From the NCBI GenBank assembly GCA_030612585.1, contig JAUWNP010000151.1, positions 1-10,386 on the forward strand: 10,386 nt of DNA, written 5' to 3'. This document shows, piece after piece, positions 1 through 5,176 of the stretch (positions are counted from its first letter, which is position 1; every line of letters begins with the position of its first letter). The DNA comes from Anaerolineae bacterium. GTDB lineage: Bacteria > Chloroflexota > Anaerolineae > B4-G1. Made by a program: the position numbers and the translations under genes. The notes under the pieces were generated by a model, which was not told the origin of the DNA, ran no database searches, and saw only the letters and a list, made by a program, of their open reading frames with translations.

Positions 1-212
1 ATGGTTCTTACCCTGCCTCCAAATGGGTGGCAAGCGACATGTTCCTGCATCAGGTGACTCTGGAGGTTCCCGTTGACACGCCGCCGGGGAGATACGACTT
101 GGTGGCGGGCATGTACACCTACCCAGACACCAAGCGCCTTCTCGTCGCCAGCGACCATCCCTATGCCCAGCATGGCCTGATTTGGTTACAGGGTGTGAAT
201 ATCCAGCCCTAG
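1..212 (+). CDS. C-terminal end of a protein with the shared extracytoplasmic beta-rich module (5' truncated)
   Basis: The frame beginning at base 3 is open from the window edge to the TAG at 210-212. It encodes about 69 residues starting GSYPASKWVASDMFLHQ. The GTG at 27 could be read as a start, but the frame is open upstream and the residues before it (YPASKW) match the PT..W part of the module seen in the minus-strand genes, so the gene starts outside the window. The visible part is YPASKW, a strand with LEVP, then PPGRYDLVAGMYTYPDTKRL. This matches the PPG.Y.L..GLYD...ERL signature at the ends of the minus-strand proteins. By analogy it is probably the tail of a further GT-C-like membrane protein, but its catalytic part is not visible. 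It is convergent with the minus-strand operon and ends 37 bp from it. Confidence 0.8.
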   Translation, partial: GSYPASKWVASDMFLHQVTLEVPVDTPPGRYDLVAGMYTYPDTKRLLVASDHPYAQHGLIWLQGVNIQP

Positions 213-215
213 CAG

Positions 216-232
216 GCTCCTTGTTGAGGAGC
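216..232. terminator. Small hairpin between convergent genes
   Basis: GCTCCT (216-221) pairs with AGGAGC (227-232) around a 5-nt loop, directly after the stop of the plus-strand gene. No run of T follows on either strand, so this is at best a weak or bidirectional terminator. It is called from position and pairing only. Confidence 0.25.
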
Positions 233-240
233 GGTTGAAT

Positions 241-255
241 CCGTAGCCGCTACGG
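241..255. terminator. Second hairpin at the convergent junction, overlapping the operon's last stop codon
   Basis: CCGTAG (241-246) pairs perfectly with CTACGG (250-255) around a 3-nt CCG loop. The right arm contains the TAG stop of the minus-strand gene. With the hairpin at 216-232 it could end transcription of the two convergent units, but there is no T-tract, so Rho-independent function is doubtful. Confidence 0.25.
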
Positions 256-2271
256 GAGACGGCCGAGGGTGGCCGCGTTATCGAGCAACGGTTCGCCCTC
301 CGGTGTCGTGGCAGGCAGACGCTCGCCGGTGACCCGGTTGTAGACGCCGATCATTAAACTGTACCGCTCCGGGAGTGTCTCTTCTGTGAACGGCAGGATA
401 CGTTGCTCGCGGATCGTGTCGCCCGGCTGCCAGACGGCCAGGGGCAGCATTCCAAGCCAGGCGTCGCCGTCGGCCTGGGCGATGGGTGGCTGGTCAACCA
501 ACCCCAGGTGGGCGAAGATGGTATCGTGGGGCTGGGCTGGCGATAGGCTGAGCCAGGTCAGGGTGAGGGCCAATTGCCCCGAACGCAGGTCAACCTGGGC
601 TGCCTGGAGGCACAGGGCCTCTCCAAAGACTGCCAGGTGGCAAACTGAGGCGGGGTCAAGGGATGGGGCAGGCGGACCGGGGGTGACGGCGCCGGCCCAC
701 TGGAGTGCGAAGGTGCCGTCGGGGTGGTGGCGCGACAGGTAGACACCATCTACCTGGTGTGCCAGTTGGTAGAGTTCGTCGGGCGGCGTGATCACTCCCC
801 GCATGTCTACCTGATACGGCCCGGTCTCTCGGGCTTCGGCATCTATCCAGGGCATACTGCGCGAGACGGTCTCGGGATGCTGGCCGGTGGTGATGGCCGG
901 GAAAGCGCCCAATTCCACGGAGACGGGGGCCAGTGTCAGGCCCCAGTAGCCCAGGGGGTACGGAGGACGTTTGGGCGCGTACCGGTCGGGGAAGTTGACG
1001 AAGAGCAGGCGGGCCTCTCTGTTCTCTTTGGCCTGGGCGGTCTGGCTCAGTTCGGCCAGGTGGGTGGTGCCGGCGGCGTACAAACGTTGGAAACCGGTCA
1101 GCAGCAGGCTGCTCTGGAGGGCGATGAGGCACAGCAGCACGGCCCCAGCGGTGCGTCGCAGGCGGGGGAAAGAAACCGGGTTTTCCAGAAAAAACCCGGT
1201 TTCTGATTGTGGCAGGAGTGCACAGGCCCACATTAGCGCCACGCCCGGGCTGGAATAGTAGAGCAGGCGGGACCCCAGGCTCACGTAACTGTAGCGCAAC
1301 CCGGCGACGGTGGGGGCGATTCCCAGCAAGGCCCAGGTCAGCCCAAATATGGCCTGGCGACCCCGTCCGGCGCGGCGTGCGACCACCAGGAGCCCGCCGA
1401 GGGTCAGCACGGCCAGCGCCAGCAGCGTCCACGGTGCAAAGGCCTGGTCTGGCCCATAGCCCCCCGGCCGTCCCAACAAGGGGAAGATGAAGCCCTGGAG
1501 GAGATACGATACCACCGGCGTCTCAAAGGCCAGCCTGGTGTAACCGGTCTGGCGCGGCAAGAGGAGCCAGAGCAGCCCGAACCCGGCTGCGATGAGGGGG
1601 TAGGCCAGGGCAAGCCACCAGCCCGTCCCGCTGGTATTTCGCCGGCGGACCACCCATTCTGCGAGCAGGGGCAGGATAGCCAAAGCCGCTGTGCCCTCCT
1701 GGACGGCGAGGGCCGCCAGGAAGAGCAACAGACTGAGACCGGCGGCCAGGCGGTGGCCCGCTTGCTTTCGACGAGCCTCAAGGTAGGCCAGAAAGGCCCC
1801 GGTCTGTAGGGCCGCTGCCATAGGCTGCGCAGGCGCGGCCCAGGCCACCGCCTGGTACGAGAAAGGATACCAGGCCACTAAGCCTGCCACTGCCACGGCC
1901 GTCCAGCCTCCCAGTCCCAGACGGCGACTCAGTGCATAGGCCAGGGCGACGTTGAGCAAGTGGAATCCAATCTGAGCGGCGTGCAACAGGGGGATGGCGA
2001 GCGTATCGTCTGGCCCCAGGAAGAGGCGGTTATATAGCACCAGCGCCGGACGATAGAAGTGATAGTCGGGCATTGGTTTGACGAGTTCTCCCACTGACGG
2101 TCCTACCACCCGGCCATACCAGAGGGGATCATCCCAGATAAGGCCAAAACCCAGAGCGTGGGCATATAGCCAGGCCGTGACCAGCAGGAGGGCCAGCATA
2201 ACGAATAGCGAATGGCGAATTGCGAATTGCGAATGGCGAATGGCGGATAGCGAATGGCGAATTTGGTGCAT
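250..2271 (-). CDS. GT-C-like polytopic membrane glycosyltransferase (673 aa) with one C-terminal beta-rich module
   Basis: Predicted membrane protein of 673 residues with roughly ten to twelve hydrophobic segments between residues 24 and 390. The first segment is followed by the acidic motif W46-D47-D48-P49, then Y73-R74-P75 and a HLLNVALAYAL segment. This order (WDD, later YRP, then H..N) resembles GT-C enzymes such as TMTC/PMT-like transferases that use polyprenyl-phosphate sugars. The family call is from motif pattern only. After the membrane part comes an outer region, then one beta-rich module from about residue 543 (LTLTWLSLS, DTIFAHLGL, VWQPGDTI, LPERYSLMIGVYNRVTGERL). ATG at 2271 is chosen because GAGG (2279-2282) lies 7 nt upstream. 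Residues 3-24 (IRHSLSAIRHSQFAIRHS) are translated 7-bp DNA repeats, and Met25 is an alternative start. Residues 356-367 are encoded by a 34-bp hairpin repeat. It is the last gene of the operon, 9 nt after the preceding stop. Donor and acceptor are unknown. Confidence 0.85.
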   Translation of the reverse strand: MHQIRHSLSAIRHSQFAIRHSLFVMLALLLVTAWLYAHALGFGLIWDDPLWYGRVVGPSVGELVKPMPDYHFYRPALVLYNRLFLGPDDTLAIPLLHAAQIGFHLLNVALAYALSRRLGLGGWTAVAVAGLVAWYPFSYQAVAWAAPAQPMAAALQTGAFLAYLEARRKQAGHRLAAGLSLLLFLAALAVQEGTAALAILPLLAEWVVRRRNTSGTGWWLALAYPLIAAGFGLLWLLLPRQTGYTRLAFETPVVSYLLQGFIFPLLGRPGGYGPDQAFAPWTLLALAVLTLGGLLVVARRAGRGRQAIFGLTWALLGIAPTVAGLRYSYVSLGSRLLYYSSPGVALMWACALLPQSETGFFLENPVSFPRLRRTAGAVLLCLIALQSSLLLTGFQRLYAAGTTHLAELSQTAQAKENREARLLFVNFPDRYAPKRPPYPLGYWGLTLAPVSVELGAFPAITTGQHPETVSRSMPWIDAEARETGPYQVDMRGVITPPDELYQLAHQVDGVYLSRHHPDGTFALQWAGAVTPGPPAPSLDPASVCHLAVFGEALCLQAAQVDLRSGQLALTLTWLSLSPAQPHDTIFAHLGLVDQPPIAQADGDAWLGMLPLAVWQPGDTIREQRILPFTEETLPERYSLMIGVYNRVTGERLPATTPEGEPLLDNAATLGRLP
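1171..1204. repeat. 34-bp perfect hairpin repeat inside a coding sequence
   Basis: AGAAACCGGGTTTT (1171-1184) and its exact reverse complement (1191-1204) flank a 6-nt loop. It lies inside the 673-residue protein gene, where the minus strand reads SETGFFLENPVSF, in a predicted loop between hydrophobic segments (CALLP before, TAGAVLLCLIAL after). Its A/T-rich inner and GC-rich outer stem resembles dispersed palindromic (MITE/REP-like) elements. Only one copy occurs in this window, so the dispersed nature is inferred. Confidence 0.7.
2200..2262. repeat. Tandem 7-bp array, unit NGCGAAT (9 units)
   Basis: Nine consecutive 7-bp units can be laid end to end (AACGAAT, AGCGAAT, GGCGAAT, TGCGAAT twice, GGCGAAT, GGCGGAT, AGCGAAT, GGCGAAT). 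The first base of each unit is variable. On the minus strand it is translated as the N-terminal IRHS..AIRHSQFAIRHS of the 673-residue protein, right after its start codon and before the first membrane segment. Confidence 0.92.
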
Positions 2272-2278
2272 GGATATG

Positions 2279-2282
2279 CCTC
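2279..2282 (-). promoter_or_regulatory. Ribosome binding site of the 673-aa gene
   Basis: The minus strand reads GTTGAGGCATATCC then ATG. GAGG sits 7 nt before the ATG at 2271 and overlaps the TGA stop of the upstream gene (2283-2281). This supports the 2271 start over Met25, and so supports translation of the 7-bp repeat array. Confidence 0.6.
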
Positions 2283-5160
2283 AACGCTCCAGGATGGTCA
2301 GAGTTGTCGGAAGGAGGATGAAGGTCTCTCCTTCTTCCGTCGGTACCCGCTCCAGGGTGACCGGGTCGTATAACCCCACCTCGATGCGGGCCGGACCGGC
2401 GGAGGGTGCGTGGAAGGTCAGCGCGGGCTGAGCGGTGATGATCTCACCGGGGATCCAACCAGCGGTGGGCCGGGCTCCGCCGGCGGGTGGGCCGTCGTGT
2501 TGGCCCACCAGGTGACCATCGGCCGCCAGGACGTGGGTGAAGATGGCGTAGTCGGCCCCCGTCGCCCCCTCCAGGGCCTGCCAGTAGAGGGTGAGGGGGA
2601 TCGTTTCACCGGCGGTGAAGGTCTCGGATGGCAAATCGTAGCCGACGAGCCGGGCAACCTGGCCGAAGCGGACGTCCAATGGGTGGGCGATGGGAGGCAC
2701 CGTGAAGGCGTGTTCCTCGGCGGTGATCTCGACCTGCCCCAGCACCAGCCGCTGGTCCCCCAGGGTGAGGACCACGTCTGCCGGGCCATCGGTGGCGGTG
2801 GCGGGAACTACCAGCCGGCGATGTTCGAGAACTGTTTCTCCTGCCTGCCAGCGGTCTGTCGGATAGCGGCCCAGGGCCGGTGCAGAGGAGGCGGCGACCA
2901 GTTCCTGGCCTCCCTGTATCAGAGCCAGCCGGGGCCGCAGGTCCGGGAGAGGCGAACGGGTTGCCTGCCAGCGTTGGGTGACGAAGAGAGACTGCCCTGG
3001 CCCGAGCGAGGAGCGGTCTAGCGAGGCTCCCAGGAGCCGCAGGCCGTCCGCCAGGTCAACCGGCTGGGGTAGTGGGGTGGGGGGGGCGTCCGCTGTCCCG
3101 TAGGGATCGCCAGCGAGACCCAGCGGCTCGGTCAGGCGAACGGTGGCCAGGTGCAGCCATTGCCCCTGGGGAGCGGACTGGTCGTCCAGCAGGTTCAATG
3201 CCACCGCGAGTACTCGTGGCGGTGGATGCGGGCCGGTCTCCGTCTGCTCGTAGAGGCCCAGCGCCAGCGTGTAGGTCAAGGGTGGGATGGATGGCGGGAT
3301 GGGCAGCACGTGGTAGGTCGTCGTCTCCTGTCCTGCCGGCCAGCGGCCGGTGGGGCGCATTCGCTCGTCGAGCAGCAAGGTGTCGTGGGCAGCCAGCGGC
3401 CAGCCGTCAACGTCTAGCAGGCGGATGGTCAGGCCATGACGCTGAACCCCTCCCCCGTCCCCTCCCCTCTGAGGAGAGGGGGGCAGTCGCCAGCGGAGCG
3501 CCAGCGTCAGTGCTGTATCGGCCGGCGACTCGGTCTCAACCCAGCCCAGCGTCAGCGTGAGAGGATCGAAACGTGCGCCGATTGGGGCCAGTGTGGGCGG
3601 CTCGACCGCGTGGTCCAGGTGATAGACCCGCACGAGTATGTCGTCGAAATCCTGGCGGGCGTGCAGTGATCCCGCCTTCTCCAGCGCAAAGGGGATTACC
3701 TCGTGCTGGTCGCCGCCGATCCCCTGCCGGTAGTTCATCACGAAGACTCGCCGCCGCTGTGTCGTCCAGCGGGCCAGATTGGCCCACATCTTATCCTCGT
3801 CGGGCAGGCCGGGCATCTCGACGGGGGCTGCGCCCTGGTAGACAAAGGTGAGCGACCAGTCGCCGTCCGGGATCAGGATCAGGTCGTCCGGCCCGGCCGC
3901 CTCCTGCAGATAATGGGCCACGCCGCGCACGTCATCTTTGGCAACAGATGGATCGAAGAAGTAGGCCCGTAGCCCGAGCAGGGAGATCAAGACCAGAGTG
4001 ATTGCCAGCGTGAAAACTGAAACGTGGGACGTGAAACGTGAAACGTCAAACGTCAAACGTGAAACGTCAAACGTGAAGCACGATGCGTGAGAGGGTTTGG
4101 GCTTTGAAGGGTGGATGGCGTAGGCGGCCAGGAGGGTCAGGCCGGGGGCGAAGAGGGCGACGTAGCGGGGATGGGAGAAGGGACGCACGATCCAGACGAG
4201 GAGCGCAAGGCTCAGCGGGATCAGCCAGTGGGCCGTCAGGCGGGCTATGGTGCGGCGGGTGGAGGGCTGGCGAAGCCGCAGGAGCAGCAGCACGAGCAGG
4301 AACAGGAAGGTGAGGCCGGCCAATAGCCGAAATTCAGGGCGGCCCAGGGCGCCGGCCAGGCCCGTCAGATGGAAGACCCAGACCTGGCTCAATAGGTAAT
4401 CCAGAGGGACGGGGTCTGTGAATCCCCTGCCCGTCTGAAGCCGGGTCTGAACGGCTGGCCAGTGGGCGAAAACTGTCACCAGCCAGGGCAGGCTGGCAAG
4501 GCCAACCAGGAGTTGCGTCGCCCACCAGCGACGAAGGTCGGCCCATCGTCGCTCCCTCCAGAAAGTCCAGAGTGACCAGGCCGCTGTGTAGGCTACGACG
4601 AAAAGGACTGTGTAGTGCAGGTGGAGTCCAAGCACCTCGATGATACCCAGGAGCAGCCAGGTGGCGCGGCGGTTAGGACTGGACTTGTGGATCAGTTCGT
4701 ACGTGATGCCTAGCAGCGCCAGGTAGACCAGTGGAAGCAGGGCATAAACGCGGATCTCCTGGGCGTAGATGACCGACAGGGGAGAGAGGGCGGTGAGGAC
4801 AGCAGCGATCAGGGCGGCGGGCCGGCCCAGCCAGCGACGGGCGATCGCGTAGACAGCCGCCACCTGCAGGAGGCTCGCCATCGCCGAGAAGAAACGGGTG
4901 CTGAAGATGCTGCTGCCCGCCAGTGTCATCCATCCTTTGAGCAAGAAGAAGTAAAGGGGAGGGTGGATGTTGGCCGCCCGGTTGGCGATGATCTCGGCCA
5001 GGCTGGAATGGGCCAGATGTAGGCTGATCCCTTCGTCCACCCAGATACTCTGCCCGTCCAGGCGATAGAGGCGCAGGGCGAAGGCGAGGAGCAATGAACA
5101 ATGAACAATGAACAATGAACAAATTTGGGATTTGGGATTTGGGATTTGGGATTTGGTCAT
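2281..5160 (-). CDS. GT39/PMT_2-like membrane glycosyltransferase (959 aa) with three C-terminal beta-rich modules
   Basis: Polytopic membrane protein with the hallmarks of the dolichyl-phosphate-mannose/ArnT-like GT-C group: LRLYRLDGQSIWVDEG with the acidic pair D42-E43 in the first outer loop, H66-P67-P68-LYFFLLKGW, and LSPLSVIYAQEIRVYALLPL. Such enzymes move a sugar from a polyprenyl-phosphate carrier to an acceptor on the outer face; the sugar and acceptor here are unknown. After the last membrane segment comes an outer region, then three tandem modules starting near residues 529, 703 and 830. The last one is the most typical (DYAIFTHVLAADGHLVGQHD, PTAGWIPGE, IEVGLYDPVTLERVP). The frame is open to an ATG at 5244, but that would overlap the upstream gene by 68 bp. 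ATG 5160 leaves a 16-nt gap and has AGGT 7 nt upstream. Residues 3-25 derive from two 7-bp repeat arrays and supply part of the first membrane helix. Residues 357-385 are another repeat array, and residues 560-572 a GC-rich palindrome. Confidence 0.88.
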   Translation of the reverse strand: MTKSQIPNPKSQICSLFIVHCSLLLAFALRLYRLDGQSIWVDEGISLHLAHSSLAEIIANRAANIHPPLYFFLLKGWMTLAGSSIFSTRFFSAMASLLQVAAVYAIARRWLGRPAALIAAVLTALSPLSVIYAQEIRVYALLPLVYLALLGITYELIHKSSPNRRATWLLLGIIEVLGLHLHYTVLFVVAYTAAWSLWTFWRERRWADLRRWWATQLLVGLASLPWLVTVFAHWPAVQTRLQTGRGFTDPVPLDYLLSQVWVFHLTGLAGALGRPEFRLLAGLTFLFLLVLLLLRLRQPSTRRTIARLTAHWLIPLSLALLVWIVRPFSHPRYVALFAPGLTLLAAYAIHPSKPKPSHASCFTFDVSRLTFDVSRFTSHVSVFTLAITLVLISLLGLRAYFFDPSVAKDDVRGVAHYLQEAAGPDDLILIPDGDWSLTFVYQGAAPVEMPGLPDEDKMWANLARWTTQRRRVFVMNYRQGIGGDQHEVIPFALEKAGSLHARQDFDDILVRVYHLDHAVEPPTLAPIGARFDPLTLTLGWVETESPADTALTLALRWRLPPSPQRGGDGGGVQRHGLTIRLLDVDGWPLAAHDTLLLDERMRPTGRWPAGQETTTYHVLPIPPSIPPLTYTLALGLYEQTETGPHPPPRVLAVALNLLDDQSAPQGQWLHLATVRLTEPLGLAGDPYGTADAPPTPLPQPVDLADGLRLLGASLDRSSLGPGQSLFVTQRWQATRSPLPDLRPRLALIQGGQELVAASSAPALGRYPTDRWQAGETVLEHRRLVVPATATDGPADVVLTLGDQRLVLGQVEITAEEHAFTVPPIAHPLDVRFGQVARLVGYDLPSETFTAGETIPLTLYWQALEGATGADYAIFTHVLAADGHLVGQHDGPPAGGARPTAGWIPGEIITAQPALTFHAPSAGPARIEVGLYDPVTLERVPTEEGETFILLPTTLTILER
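3199..3224. repeat. 26-bp near-palindromic dispersed repeat, copy 1
   Basis: This stretch is identical over 26 bp to 6654-6679. Its centre is the perfect palindrome CGAGTACTCG, and the outer arms (CCACCG / TGGCGG) pair with one mismatch and one G-T wobble. Here the minus strand reads it as PPPRVLAVA within the GT39-like protein, between its first and second beta-rich modules. Confidence 0.85.
3446..3483. repeat. C-rich/G-rich imperfect palindrome, copy 1
   Basis: A run of CCCCTCCCC type sequence ends in the hairpin CCCCTCT (3464-3470), GAGG loop, AGAGGGG (3475-3481). The minus strand is translated as PPSPQRGGDGGG between two beta strands (LALRWRL before, LTIRLLDVDG after) of the first C-terminal module of the GT39-like protein. 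Related copies lie at 6974-7004 and 9421-9452, encoding similar P..GGDGG peptides in the same frame relation. Confidence 0.75.
4007..4090. repeat. Tandem 7-bp array, unit AACGTGA (12 units)
   Basis: Twelve 7-bp units fit from 4007 to 4090: AACGTGA/AACGTCA in the middle, degenerate at both ends (AGCGTGA, AAACTGA; AGCACGA, TGCGTGA). The 84-bp length is a multiple of three. The minus strand is translated as repeats of the heptapeptide FT(F/S)(D/H)VSR around residues 357-385 of the GT39-like protein, just before a hydrophobic segment (LAITLVLISLLGL). Confidence 0.92.
5092..5119. repeat. Tandem 7-bp array, unit CAATGAA (4 perfect units)
   Basis: Four identical units, translated on the minus strand as LFIVHCSL. 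This forms the start of the first membrane segment of the GT39-like protein, which continues as LLAFALRLYRL. It is separated by only 4 nt from a different 7-bp array (5124-5156). Confidence 0.9.
5124..5156. repeat. Tandem 7-bp array, unit TTTGGGA (4.7 perfect units)
   Basis: Four perfect units plus TTTGG. On the minus strand it begins two bases after the ATG at 5160 and encodes KSQIPNPKSQI at the extreme N terminus of the GT39-like protein. Confidence 0.9.
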
Positions 5161-5167
5161 TCGAAGT

Positions 5168-5171
5168 ACCT
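5168..5171 (-). promoter_or_regulatory. Weak ribosome binding site that decides the start of the GT39-like gene
   Basis: AGGT on the minus strand lies 7 nt before the ATG at 5160, within the 16-nt gap after the preceding gene's TAG (5179-5177). It is a partial Shine-Dalgarno match. Together with the gap it favours 5160 over the in-frame ATG at 5244, which would lie inside the upstream gene. Confidence 0.4.
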
Positions 5172-5176
5172 GTTGG

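Noticed and set aside
1171..1204. Rho-independent terminator
   Set aside because: Although the stem is strong, the hairpin lies mid-gene in an open frame and the T residues are within the stem, not after it.
656..1432. Long open frame (258 codons) on the minus strand inside the 673-residue protein gene
   Set aside because: The product is Arg/Pro/Gly-rich with no recognisable motif, as expected for an off-frame reading of GC-rich DNA. The overlapping frame has clear membrane segments and motifs.
3446..3483. Frameshift or sequencing error at the GC-rich homopolymer runs
   Set aside because: The frame stays open on both sides with sensible module sequence, and the two related copies behave the same way, so these look like real in-frame insertions.
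4007..4090. CRISPR-like direct repeats
   Set aside because: Units are 7 bp and contiguous, with no spacers, and they lie within a coding frame.
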